From the NCBI GenBank assembly GCA_963779845.1, contig CAVZZV010000005.1, positions 496,001 through 560,000 on the forward strand: a DNA stretch of 64,000 nucleotides, in the 5' to 3' direction. Positions within the stretch are counted from its first letter, which is position 1. Each line of letters begins with the position of its first letter. This document shows, in pieces, positions 9,641-18,038 of this stretch. This DNA comes from CAVZZV01 sp963779845 (GTDB lineage Bacteria > Bacteroidota > Bacteroidia > Bacteroidales > GCA-2748055). Under the pieces are notes generated by a model. It searched no databases. It was not told the origin of the DNA and saw nothing but the letters and a program-made list of their open reading frames with translations. A program made the translations under genes and the position numbers.

Positions 9641-10894
9641 TCAATGCGCCGTTGAAACCTGCAGCCCGGAGGAGCGTCTATCCACATCATCAAAGTAAAT
9701 TCCCAAAAACAAGGGTACCATCTCCCCTTCAATACCATTCGGGGAATTCGAGAGGACGGCAATCCCAATCTCCTCCTCCCGGCAAAGGGCTATTTCAGCG
9801 CGATAGCCCGTAACGAACCCACCATGGTAGGCGATCTGTCTACCCTTATAACCAAATATTCTCCAGCCGATTCCATAGTCTTTAGAATCCGGACGGTCCC
9901 AGTTTCTCGTATAGCTGTAACTCAGCCGGGTCTGTATCTCCGGATAAAAAATTCGTGATGCTATCCTATCATTGAAAAGAGTACTGTCCTTTCCCGTCAG
10001 GGCCAGTAAATAGTGGGCCATATCGGAAATGCTCGCGTTGATACCGGCGGCAGGACAAGTACTGTAATATCGGTCGTTGAGACGCGTAGGTGCATAACCA
10101 CCTTTGACTTTAACATGAGGATAGGCAATATTTTTGCGATCCCTGAAAGCGGAGAATCCGGTTGAGGCATCTTCCATACCAAAGGGATGGAAAACCTTTT
10201 CATGCAGCAATGCATCGAAACTTTGCTCTGTCCGTGCCTGAACAATGGTATCGTAAAGACTGAAAACCACGTTCTGATAACCATAATACCTCCCGGGAAT
10301 CCCGGCGAGATTGACCTGACAAAGGCTCTCATATACTTTATAGTAGGGAACGCCGGATTCGATCAGGTCGTCGTATGCATGGGGGACTAATCCGGAAGTG
10401 TGACTTAAAATATTCCGGATTGATAAACTATAGGTATTCACCGAATCTTTAAGCCTGAACCCCGGAAGATAATCAACAACTTTATCATCAAGGTCAACCA
10501 GATTCTCTTCAGCGAGTATCCCCGCCAACACACCGGTAACCGTCTTGGAAACCGAGGCAAGACGAAAAACGGTATGGGGGTCCACCCTTGCTTTCTCCCC
10601 TTTTTTTCTCACTCCAAAACACTTCAAAAAAACAATATCCCCTTTATAAACTATAGCAATGGCGCCACCCACAGAACCCGCGTGTTTTATTTTTTGGGTA
10701 AGGATGGTGTCATACAGCGCAGTCAGAGTATCAATCCTCCCAACCTTCCGGGGAACTTCTTGTTCATTCTTTATGGAGTCTTTCTTCAGGTAATCTTCGG
10801 CCCTCTTTTCAAAAGTGGTGGAAAGAAATATTAATGCAGTTATGGCAATAAGTGGAAGAAGGCTTAAAAGAATATATCTGGGTTTGATCATCAT
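9641..10894 (-). CDS. Serine hydrolase of the beta-lactamase/class C family (membrane-anchored)
   Basis: The start is set at the Met-Met pair 10894/10891 (MMIKPRYILLSLLPLIAIT); the open frame upstream is translated repeat DNA. The product is about 417 residues with an N-terminal signal-anchor helix. The catalytic Ser-x-x-Lys is LASVSKTVTG, the Tyr-x-Asn is GYQNVVF and the third motif is HGG in YHGGFVTGYRAEI, all in the correct order for class C beta-lactamase-like / penicillin-binding serine hydrolases. The active site would face the periplasm. These enzymes include esterases, D-aminopeptidases and PBP4-like peptidases, so the substrate cannot be fixed; the HGG third motif rather than KTG argues against a typical beta-lactamase. 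Confidence 0.88.
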   Translation of the reverse strand: MMIKPRYILLSLLPLIAITALIFLSTTFEKRAEDYLKKDSIKNEQEVPRKVGRIDTLTALYDTILTQKIKHAGSVGGAIAIVYKGDIVFLKCFGVRKKGEKARVDPHTVFRLASVSKTVTGVLAGILAEENLVDLDDKVVDYLPGFRLKDSVNTYSLSIRNILSHTSGLVPHAYDDLIESGVPYYKVYESLCQVNLAGIPGRYYGYQNVVFSLYDTIVQARTEQSFDALLHEKVFHPFGMEDASTGFSAFRDRKNIAYPHVKVKGGYAPTRLNDRYYSTCPAAGINASISDMAHYLLALTGKDSTLFNDRIASRIFYPEIQTRLSYSYTRNWDRPDSKDYGIGWRIFGYKGRQIAYHGGFVTGYRAEIALCREEEIGIAVLSNSPNGIEGEMVPLFLGIYFDDVDRRSSGLQVSTAH

Positions 10895-11009
10895 TATCCT
10901 GACTGAAAATCTATTGTTCTCTTGTTTAAAATGGTAAACGGCGATGAAGGTAAAAAATTTTAAGAGGGATACAAAAAGTTTTAGACATTGAACCGCAATG
11001 GCTGGAAAT

Positions 11010-11440
11010 TTAACCGCAAGGTTGAGGAGGAGAAGATTTAACCGCAAAGGTCGCAAAGGTCGCTATGGATTGCAATTCCTTGCATCTTTAAAGATTTAAC
11101 CGCAAAGTCCAGTGGAGGAGATAACCGCAAAGGTCGCAAAGGTCGCAATGGATCTCCCTGTGCCCCTTTAAAGATTTAACCGCAAAGTCCAGTGGAGGAG
11201 ATAACCGCAAAGGTCGCAAAGGTCGCAATGGATCTCCTTGCGTCCCTTGCGGTTTCTCTTAAATCCTTGCGCACCTTGCGTTTTCTTTCCCTTCCCTTGC
11301 GGTTCATCTTCCCTTTCCTTGCGCCCCTTGCGGTTTCTTTCCCTTCCCTTGCGCCCTTTGCGGTTTCTCTTAAATCCTTGCGCACCTTGCGGTTAAATCT
11401 TCTCCTCCTCCACCCTTGCGGTTAATTCTTCTCCTCCTCC
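11010..11440. repeat. Large inverted array of AACCGCAAAGG / CCTTGCGGTT units
   Basis: The left half carries AACCGCAAAGGTCGCAAAGG units, including two tandem copies of an 80-bp unit (starting 11086 and 11166). The right half carries the reverse complement (CCTTGCGGTTTC..., CTTGCGCACCTTGCGG). The outer edges match best: left GAGGAGGAGAAGATTTAACC, right GGTTAAATCTTCTCCTCCTC. The transcript could fold as a hairpin of about 400 nt. It sits between the DUF6544 stop and the serine hydrolase start. The same unit recurs at 31546-31605 and 35476-35513, so it is a dispersed family. Long frames inside are translation of the repeat only. Confidence 0.9.
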
Positions 11441-11449
11441 ATCCTTCCC

Positions 11450-12529
11450 TCAATTATAGCTTACCTCCTCAACCACAAACTCCCCGTATGCCATTTTTTT
11501 GTCAGGATACTGATAGACCGCCTCACATTTTTGGGGAAGTATATATCCCTTCTTTTCTCCATAGCTCTCTATCGGCGTAGACCAGGGCATTTTCTTTCCG
11601 GCATCGAAATTAACCCGGTCATTTGAAATAAAATTAACCAGCTTTCCTTCCTCATCAAAATAAAGACTCGCATGAATAGTAATATTATTGTTCGTGAAAG
11701 AAGCGTTTACCAGTTTCCCTTCCACATCGAGCCACTTAATCCTTTTATCGATTAAAGTTGCCGGAGCCAAACAACACATATCGTTGAAAAAAGTTACCGT
11801 TTCCGAAATATCCATGTCCCCTCCATCCATGTATTGTACTTTTACCAACGACAATAAACGGATATCCATAAAGGCCTGTTCATTCATATATCGGTGGTAT
11901 CCTGCAACGGGTATATTTTTCATGGCTGCATCCATAAAAAACAAGCGTGCAGGGTTATTCATGAAATTATACTGGATACTATTAAAAGGCATCCATTCTG
12001 CCTGGTCATTCGCCCTGATTTTTCCGGAAAGTTTCACCTTGAAGCGATTGATTTTTGGTTTACCGACACTTCCGGTATAGCGAAGATAATGCTGAACGGG
12101 TACTGGAAGATTTGAGATATCCGATTCCATGAGTAAAGAGGGGCCAAAATATGCCTCCTGCGTCATTCCCTGGGAGACATCCTGTTTGAACTTCTGTAAA
12201 AAACCCCATTTTACGAACCCGAAAAGTGCCACCACCAGGATGATGGCATTGGCTATAGTTCCAAACCGGGCATCCTTCCAGAAATAAATAATAAGAAATT
12301 GAGAAAGGCAAACCGAGACAAATGCCAGTAACCACCATAAATTCCATTTAAACGCGAATGAAAGAGTTGTGACTGAGAAAAGGAAAAAGGCAACCAACCA
12401 AAGCAGACCAAAAGGCCGTGAAATACCGAGGGTCAATTCTTTTAGTTCAGCATAACCAAATGACTTCAAAAACCCCGGCAGATGGATAAGACTGTGAAGG
12501 CCAAGGAAAATGATAAAGATGATTCTCAT
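11450..12529 (-). CDS. DUF6544-family membrane protein
   Basis: A 359-residue protein with four predicted membrane helices in the first 120 residues (starting MRIIFIIFLGLHSLIHLPGF, then about 42-60, 64-85 and 92-110), followed by a soluble domain. The soluble part has VPVQHYLRYTGSVGKPKI, FMNNPARLFFMDAAMKNIPV and DISETVTFFNDMC, patterns I associate with DUF6544 (formerly DUF6920) proteins. Function is unknown; the fold of the soluble part is probably lipid/lipoprotein-binding-like beta sheet, but that is inference. The gene stands alone, with the large inverted repeat directly after its stop. Confidence 0.75.
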   Translation of the reverse strand: MRIIFIIFLGLHSLIHLPGFLKSFGYAELKELTLGISRPFGLLWLVAFFLFSVTTLSFAFKWNLWWLLAFVSVCLSQFLIIYFWKDARFGTIANAIILVVALFGFVKWGFLQKFKQDVSQGMTQEAYFGPSLLMESDISNLPVPVQHYLRYTGSVGKPKINRFKVKLSGKIRANDQAEWMPFNSIQYNFMNNPARLFFMDAAMKNIPVAGYHRYMNEQAFMDIRLLSLVKVQYMDGGDMDISETVTFFNDMCCLAPATLIDKRIKWLDVEGKLVNASFTNNNITIHASLYFDEEGKLVNFISNDRVNFDAGKKMPWSTPIESYGEKKGYILPQKCEAVYQYPDKKMAYGEFVVEEVSYN

Positions 12530-12786
12530 GATTAATATGACTGAAATAGTTAAACAAAAAATACTTGAATTTCCAGTAATTTCAGATACGTGTTTTTAAC
12601 TGAATCCAAAATTCTCGCAGGGGCGAACAGAAAATTAATATGTGTTAAAGTTAAGAATTTCATGTTTATGAGTGCTCCTCAAAGAACAATTATCAAACAT
12701 TTATTTATAATGGATGTTTCTAATGAGTACATTGGATTCGTTCCCGCAAAGGTTCATTCTTCTGAAGCACCCTTAAAAAAATCCTC

Positions 12787-13785
12787 ATGAAAGCAAACAC
12801 CATCAAGTCCGTCAAACCTCTCGGTTTTCAGTGGGACACTACGAACCCTTTCATTTTTTGTGCCCATCATAATGATGCATACCCCCCCGGAAACGAAAAC
12901 ATGGGTCCCGATGCCCCATTAACCGGAAGGAGTATCGGCTCAGACTTCGTTCCAAGGGAAGGCTGGAGGATGTATCACGGGGAAGTGGTGCCCGGATTCC
13001 CGGTACACCCGCATCGTGGATTCGAAACTATTACCATCGTTCTTGAAGGATGGGTAGACCATGCCGATTCGCTGGGTGCATCGGGACGATATGGTGCAGG
13101 CGATGTCCAATGGATGACGGCGGGAAAGGGAATCCAGCATACGGAAATGTTTCCGCTTCTTAACCGGACTGAAAACAATCCACTCGAATTGTTCCAGATC
13201 TGGCTCAACCTCCCTGCCACCGATAAATTTGTTGAACCATACTATACCATGTTATGGAATGAAGATATACCGACCGTCTCTTCTAAAGACAAGGAGAACC
13301 GTCAAACCCACGTCCGGCTCATTGCTGGGGCTCTCAATGATAAACAGGCTCTCACGCCTCCCCCGGATTCATGGGCATCCAAAAGTGAAAATGATGTCTC
13401 GATATTTTTGATCAGAATGGATCCACAGGCTGAATGGGAAATTCCGGGAGCCATGCAGAATAGTGAGCGCTCCCTCTATTTTTACCGTGGAAGTTCCCTG
13501 CTTATAGATAAAAACGAAATACCCGCCTACCAGGCCGTCCATCTCGAAAGGGAATATCCGGTGAAATTAAAAAATGGCGGGGAGGAAGGTTTTTTGATGT
13601 TATTACAGGGAAGACCTATACAAGAACCGATAGTCCAATATGGCCCCTTTGTGATGAACACACAGGAAGAAATACGACAGGCTTTTGAAGACTATAGGAA
13701 AACAGAATTTGGAGGTTGGCCATGGCCCCGGCCTGATCAGGTACACGACAGAGAGGCGGGAAGATTTGAAAAACACCAGGAGTAG
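12787..13785 (+). CDS. Pirin family protein
   Basis: A 332-residue bicupin. The N-terminal cupin contains VHPHRGFETITIVLEG, with the metal-binding His-x-His pattern, followed by GIQHTEMFP supplying the remaining His and Glu ligands. The second cupin is around residues 195-300. Pirins bind Fe or Zn; bacterial members range from quercetin 2,3-dioxygenase activity to regulators of central metabolism, so the biological role is not set by sequence. Cytosolic (no signal peptide). Transcribed away from the DUF6544 gene and convergent with the CDF exporter. The 257 bp upstream show nothing I can support except AT-rich DNA. Confidence 0.93.
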   Translation: MKANTIKSVKPLGFQWDTTNPFIFCAHHNDAYPPGNENMGPDAPLTGRSIGSDFVPREGWRMYHGEVVPGFPVHPHRGFETITIVLEGWVDHADSLGASGRYGAGDVQWMTAGKGIQHTEMFPLLNRTENNPLELFQIWLNLPATDKFVEPYYTMLWNEDIPTVSSKDKENRQTHVRLIAGALNDKQALTPPPDSWASKSENDVSIFLIRMDPQAEWEIPGAMQNSERSLYFYRGSSLLIDKNEIPAYQAVHLEREYPVKLKNGGEEGFLMLLQGRPIQEPIVQYGPFVMNTQEEIRQAFEDYRKTEFGGWPWPRPDQVHDREAGRFEKHQE

Positions 13786-13845
13786 AAAATGGAAGTTGGA
13801 GGATGATTGCTTACAAACGATGGTCGACTTTTACTCCTTGTTTAT

Positions 13846-14736
13846 TTAACATTCTGAAAGACAATTATCTGTCATATCACCGGTTTCAATTTGGAAAGTG
13901 GTATGTCCTATCCCGAATTTTTCGAGGATTTCCTCCTGCAACTCTGCAATAAAGGAATCCTTATTTCCATCAGGCATGATCAGATGCGAAGTTAAGGCGA
14001 CCATAGAGGTGCTCATAGCCCATATATGAAGATCATGAATTTCACTGATTCCTTTTTTCGACAACAGATAATCCCGCACTTCTTTAATATTAATATTCTC
14101 CGGGACAGCATCGAGTGCCAGATCGAGGGAATCGGTAAACAGCTTCCATGTGCCCCAAACCACTCCTCCAATAATCAGGAAGCTCGTCACAGGATCAATC
14201 CATAATGCACCAGTAAGATAAATGATCAATCCGGAAATGACCACTCCCAGTGAAACAGCGGCATCAGCAGCCATATGAAGAAATGCGCCTTTGATGTTCA
14301 GATCTTCCTTCTGTCCTTTCAAAAACAAGAAAGCCGTAATGGTATTTATGATTACCCCTATTCCGGCTACAATCATAACCAGACCGCCGGCTACCGGTTG
14401 AGGATCTTTTATTTTTTGAATTGCTTCCCAGCCTATGGCCACCACGGCAGCAAACAGGAGCAAAGCATTCAGAATGGAAACCAGAATTGTGGTCTTTCTC
14501 AATCCATAGGTATATTTTCCTTTGGGGCGGATGGAGGCAAGCCAGGTTGCAGCCCAGGCAAATCCAAGGCTCAGGACATCACTGGCATTATGTCCGGCAT
14601 CGGCCAGCAGCGCAGATGAATTGGCCAGCAAGCCAAAAAATACCTCAACCGCTACAAAACCAAGGTTCAATATAATACCGACTACAAATGCCTTCCTGTA
14701 TTTATCCGGTTGAGAGTTTCCGTGAGAATGTTTCAT
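13846..14736 (-). CDS. Cation diffusion facilitator (CDF) metal exporter, ZitB/CzcD type
   Basis: A 296-residue inner-membrane protein with six predicted helices. The His-x-x-x-Asp pair that binds the transported metal is present twice: HNASD in helix 2 (LLADAGHNASDVLSL) and HMAAD in helix 5 (FLHMAADAAVSLGVV). This HxxxD/HxxxD pattern points to Zn or Co/Cd rather than Mn or Fe. A cytosolic C-terminal domain (residues 205-296) has ISEIHDLHIWAMSTSMVALTS, the typical metal-sensing domain, and ends with a Cys-containing tail. The His-rich loop between helices 4 and 5 seen in some members is not present. Monocistronic; convergent with pirin. Confidence 0.93.
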   Translation of the reverse strand: MKHSHGNSQPDKYRKAFVVGIILNLGFVAVEVFFGLLANSSALLADAGHNASDVLSLGFAWAATWLASIRPKGKYTYGLRKTTILVSILNALLLFAAVVAIGWEAIQKIKDPQPVAGGLVMIVAGIGVIINTITAFLFLKGQKEDLNIKGAFLHMAADAAVSLGVVISGLIIYLTGALWIDPVTSFLIIGGVVWGTWKLFTDSLDLALDAVPENINIKEVRDYLLSKKGISEIHDLHIWAMSTSMVALTSHLIMPDGNKDSFIAELQEEILEKFGIGHTTFQIETGDMTDNCLSEC

Positions 14737-15054
14737 TATTCACGATGTTTTTGTGCAAAGCAAGCGGGGTATCGTTTTATCCCCGCTACTATACCCAGGG
14801 CATTTTTAAAAGCCCGTGCGCTGAATATTAATTTTTGATAAATACTTTTTTTCAAATCTTTTTTATAATCCCTAAAAAGGATCTATCACAAAAATTATGT
14901 TAAACTTATGATAAATTAAACATTTAACAAGAAATATAGTTTATTTAGTGTTCTCTTAAAATGGATTTTTCCTAAAAGGGCATGAGCCGCAAAATATACA
15001 TCAATGGTTTATTATTGAGATAATCAGGCTAAAATAGATTTAATTTAAAAAATA
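14737..15054. other. Divergent intergenic region with two hairpins
   Basis: 318 bp between the divergently transcribed CDF and YeeE genes. It contains AGCGGGG...CCCCGCT (7-bp arms, about 14763-14789) and GGGCATTTTTAAAAGCCC (about 14797-14815). Neither is followed by a T run on either strand, so I do not call them terminators. The rest is AT-rich, as expected for promoters, but I found no complete TTTG/TAnnTTTG pair. Confidence 0.5.
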
Positions 15055-15567
15055 ATGAAAACACGATCCTACATGAATCCATACCTGGCCGGAGTCTTTT
15101 TGGGCATGGTATTATTATCGGCAATCTATTTTTCCGGGCGCGGGCTGGGAGCCAGCGGTGGAATCAAATACTGTGTAGCTTCCATAATGGGATCGTTGAA
15201 CATGGATCATGCCTCCAATTCTGCCTATTTTGGAAAATATTTTGAAAACGGATCCAATCCATTAAAGAATTGGCTGGTATTTGAAATTGCAGGGATGCTG
15301 TTAGGGGGCTTTATATCCGGACTCATTTCCGGAAGGTTAAAATTCACCATCGAGAAATCCCCAAAAATTTCTTCAATACGCCGTTTAATTTTCGCCTTCC
15401 TTGGGGGTGCATTTTTTATATTTGGCGCCCAATTGGCCAGAGGGTGCACCAGTGGGGCCGCATTATCAGGAATGGCGGTATTGTCCGTGGCCGGATTCGT
15501 AACGATGATCATGATTTTTGGCTCCGGATATTTGTTTGCCTGGTTTTTCAGAAAAAACTGGATTTAA
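15055..15567 (+). CDS. YeeE/YedE-family sulfur-compound transporter subunit (first half)
   Basis: 170 residues with about four membrane helices. The conserved motif GAQLARGCTSGAALSG near residues 122-137 holds the family Cys on a broken helix, the site that in thiosulfate (YeeE/TsuA) channels relays the sulfur substrate. Two-gene versions of this family (PmpA/PmpB-like) consist of two half-size proteins, and the next gene is the other half. Rhodanese proteins follow, which supports import of thiosulfate or sulfane-sulfur species rather than another anion. The substrate is inferred, not visible. 134 bp separate it from the second half. Confidence 0.85.
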   Translation: MKTRSYMNPYLAGVFLGMVLLSAIYFSGRGLGASGGIKYCVASIMGSLNMDHASNSAYFGKYFENGSNPLKNWLVFEIAGMLLGGFISGLISGRLKFTIEKSPKISSIRRLIFAFLGGAFFIFGAQLARGCTSGAALSGMAVLSVAGFVTMIMIFGSGYLFAWFFRKNWI

Positions 15568-15701
15568 GAGAAAAAGTTGTTGAAGAAAAAAGGCAATTAG
15601 GATAAAAAAGCCTGTCTTCTTTTAGATCAATAGTTTTAACAACATCATCTTGTTCGGGCATAAATATATTTTCGCATTCAAATTAACATAACATCAACAC
15701 A

Positions 15702-16292
15702 ATGGCACCCTATCTTGAATTAACAGAATCAACTCCCTGGATTGGTTTCCTGGCAGCTTTTATTATCGGTATCGGTTTTGGTTTTGCCCTTGAACAAGCC
15801 GGATTCTCCTCAAGCCGGAAACTTGCCGGAATGTTTTATGGTTACGATACCACCGTTCTCAAAGTTTTCTTCACTGCCGCCATTGTGGCTATGCTGGGGA
15901 CCCGGTTTCTCAAATTCTTTGACCTGATCGACATGGATCTGGTCTTCATAAATCACTATTATGTTTATGCTTCCATTGTCGGGGGGCTTATCATGGGAGC
16001 CGGATTCGTAATGGGGGGCTTTTGTCCGGGGACAAGCATCAGTGCCCTTTCAATTGGAAAAATAGATGCACTCGCCTATTTGTTGGGTGGTGCTTTTGGA
16101 GCCTACCTTTTTGGGGAACTTTTCCCTGTCCTGGAACCATTTTACCTGGCAAAAAACAAAGGACCCGTAAAACTTTCCGATTCGCTTGGAATGAGTGACG
16201 GACTTTTAATTTTTCTGATCATTATCATCGCGGTCATCATGTTTTATTTTGCAGAAAAAGTTGAAAAAAAATACCATTATCTTAAATTATGA
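15702..16292 (+). CDS. YeeE/YedE-family sulfur-compound transporter subunit (second half)
   Basis: 196 residues with about five membrane helices. It carries ALEQAGFSSSRKLAGMFYG near the N-terminus and MGGFCPGTSISALSIG near residues 105-120, with the family Cys in the CPGTS loop. Together with the preceding 170-residue protein it would provide the two Cys-bearing halves of one channel. The stop overlaps the start of the next rhodanese-like gene by 4 bp, a sign of translational coupling. Likely role: uptake of thiosulfate/sulfane sulfur across the inner membrane, by family inference. Confidence 0.87.
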   Translation: MAPYLELTESTPWIGFLAAFIIGIGFGFALEQAGFSSSRKLAGMFYGYDTTVLKVFFTAAIVAMLGTRFLKFFDLIDMDLVFINHYYVYASIVGGLIMGAGFVMGGFCPGTSISALSIGKIDALAYLLGGAFGAYLFGELFPVLEPFYLAKNKGPVKLSDSLGMSDGLLIFLIIIIAVIMFYFAEKVEKKYHYLKL

Positions 16293-16897
16293 ACTCCCGA
16301 ATTAAAATTTCACTTGTTCTCCTCTCCCTGGGTCTGATAGCTTTTCTTCTTCCAGAAAAAAATAATCTTTCCCTACAGCTTACCCCGGAAGAATATTTAA
16401 AATATTTTTCGGAAGAACAACTAAGCTTTACCCCCGATGAAGTGGCATATTTTGTTGTCTCACAAGATAGCTCGGTTCAGCTTATCGACCTGCGCGACCG
16501 GGAAAAATTTATGGAGAATAGCCTACCCGGTGCCGTGAATATTCCCATTCAAGAACTTGAACTGAGGGAAAACTATAAGTATCTGAAACAGAAAAATCAT
16601 AAAATGATATTGTATGCAGAGGATGACCTGAAACCTACTGTGGCGCAGTCTTTACTGGTAATGGCCGGACTGAGAAACATCTATGTAATGGAGGGGGGAC
16701 TAAATGAGTGGTACGAGAAAGTAATGCAGTCTGAATTTACCGGTCAAACCATCTCACCTCAGGAGAACCGGCTTTTCGAAATCCGTTATAAAGCACGCAG
16801 ATTCTTTAATGACATCAATAGCTTGCCCGATAGCCTGAAGATTCAATATCTTCAAAATAAAAAGGCGAAAGAACGGCAGCTTGTCGGGGGTTGTTAG
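16289..16897 (+). CDS. Rhodanese-like domain protein lacking the catalytic cysteine
   Basis: 202 residues. An N-terminal hydrophobic segment (residues 6-23) anchors or exports the protein. The rhodanese fold is seen in VQLIDLRDREKFMENSLPGAVNIP and ends in NIYVMEGGLNEWYE. The active-site loop, normally C-x-x-G-x-R/S after a hydrophobic strand, reads ILYAEDDLKPT: the cysteine is replaced and the loop is acidic. It should therefore not form a persulfide by the usual route; a binding or scaffold role for the transporter is more likely. A C-terminal helix and a final Cys (VGGC) follow the domain. It overlaps the second transporter subunit by 4 bp, so the two are co-expressed. Confidence 0.85.
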   Translation: MNSRIKISLVLLSLGLIAFLLPEKNNLSLQLTPEEYLKYFSEEQLSFTPDEVAYFVVSQDSSVQLIDLRDREKFMENSLPGAVNIPIQELELRENYKYLKQKNHKMILYAEDDLKPTVAQSLLVMAGLRNIYVMEGGLNEWYEKVMQSEFTGQTISPQENRLFEIRYKARRFFNDINSLPDSLKIQYLQNKKAKERQLVGGC

Positions 16898-16943
16898 ATG
16901 AGAAATTCCCTAGGTTTGTGACGACACATCGCATCTCTGCATT

Positions 16944-18002
16944 TCAATTCCCCTTTTCATACGGATAATCAAAGATCATCTCCTCTGTAAATGGTTGCCA
17001 GGAGAGACTATTTTCCTCTTCCAGCATCTTGTCATGCATAAATGAATTGTTCCCGGCAATAATCGATTTTGCATCGTAGCCGAACAATCTTAAATAGGCT
17101 GCAACGAAGGCCGAATTATGACCTGTTCCGCAATAGACTGCAATTTTCTTATCCGGAGGAATGGTGGCCATCTCTGAAACTATTCCAAGGGTCCCGCCGG
17201 GTTTATACCGCACGGCACCCGGAAGATGACCGGATTCATATTTATCTTTCCTCTCGTAATTAATGATAAAAAAATCGCTGCTGTCTGCCAGGACCTCCTC
17301 TACATTGATTTTAGCTACTTTTACCCCTTCCTGGAAAATATCCCTGATTTTCTGATTCAGTATTCTTTCTCCGGAATCACCTCCTGAGCCCGGACCTGGG
17401 AAGGCAGATGGTGCAGGCGCAGGATTCTCTTTGGTTTCCAAATTATCCCGATACGTGTCAGAAAGTTTTGTAGCCCAGGGGTGAATGGCGTTGATATCCT
17501 TATTCCAGACAGACATCCCCCAGCGAAGGGAATAAACATTTCCGTATCCCATTAACCGCAAAAGTGAAGTAGCATAACTGGAACTTTGTCCGTGGGGGCA
17601 GGCCAGAACAATTTTCTCGTATTGAAAAGCTTTGATCTCATTTTCAAAATAATCGGGCAAATCACTAAAAGTAACATTGACCGCATCCTTGATGTGCCCT
17701 TTTTTGAAATCCTCCTTATTGCGGATATCAATAACCAATGTACCCTGACCGAGGCTTTCGAAAAGAGTATTAGCTTTGATCATCGAAGGAAATTCGCGGC
17801 TGTTCACGTAGTCGCCCTGATCCTCCAGGTAATCCAAAAGGAGTTGGGTTTCCGGATCAGGGACAACTTCGGTTTGTGGGCTTTCGGTGCGTGCTTCTTC
17901 AATTAATGATGCTTCTTTCTTTGAACTGTTATTTGTACAGGAGGAAGCCAATAGCAAAAAACTTCCTAAAAATAGAAATCCAATATATTTCATAATTGAC
18001 AT
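16944..18002 (-). CDS. Tandem rhodanese lipoprotein
   Basis: 352 residues. The N-terminus is a lipoprotein signal (FLLLASSCTNNS, lipobox Cys about residue 22). Two rhodanese domains follow: the first (about 65-165) has LVIDIRNKEDFKKGHI and the active loop ACPHGQSSS; the second (about 235-330) has FIINYERKDKYESGHLPGAV and the loop YCGTGHNS. Both keep the catalytic Cys, unlike the neighbouring single-domain protein. The linker is Pro/Gly-rich. Being lipid-anchored, it would act on thiosulfate or persulfides in the periplasm. It is convergent with the YeeE operon, 47 bp away, and fits the same sulfur theme. Tandem domains with two Cys are typical of thiosulfate sulfurtransferases. Confidence 0.88.
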   Translation of the reverse strand: MSIMKYIGFLFLGSFLLLASSCTNNSSKKEASLIEEARTESPQTEVVPDPETQLLLDYLEDQGDYVNSREFPSMIKANTLFESLGQGTLVIDIRNKEDFKKGHIKDAVNVTFSDLPDYFENEIKAFQYEKIVLACPHGQSSSYATSLLRLMGYGNVYSLRWGMSVWNKDINAIHPWATKLSDTYRDNLETKENPAPAPSAFPGPGSGGDSGERILNQKIRDIFQEGVKVAKINVEEVLADSSDFFIINYERKDKYESGHLPGAVRYKPGGTLGIVSEMATIPPDKKIAVYCGTGHNSAFVAAYLRLFGYDAKSIIAGNNSFMHDKMLEEENSLSWQPFTEEMIFDYPYEKGN

Positions 18003-18038
18003 AAAAATAAAAATTTAAGATTCTTCCTATTCTCCTGC

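Noticed and set aside
11086..11245. Two 80-bp tandem units as a possible CRISPR array
   Set aside because: Only two units, adjacent without spacers, and the unit itself is the dispersed AACCGCAAAGG element; no cas genes.
11176..11425. Long Arg/Lys-rich or Leu/Ser-rich frames on both strands
   Set aside because: They are translations of the inverted repeat array and exist symmetrically on both strands.
12590..12790. 66-codon frame before pirin
   Set aside because: No homology-like motif, overlaps the pirin start, biased composition.
14763..14815. Terminators in the CDF-YeeE gap
   Set aside because: Stems are good but no T run follows on either strand and the genes are divergent, so termination there makes no sense.
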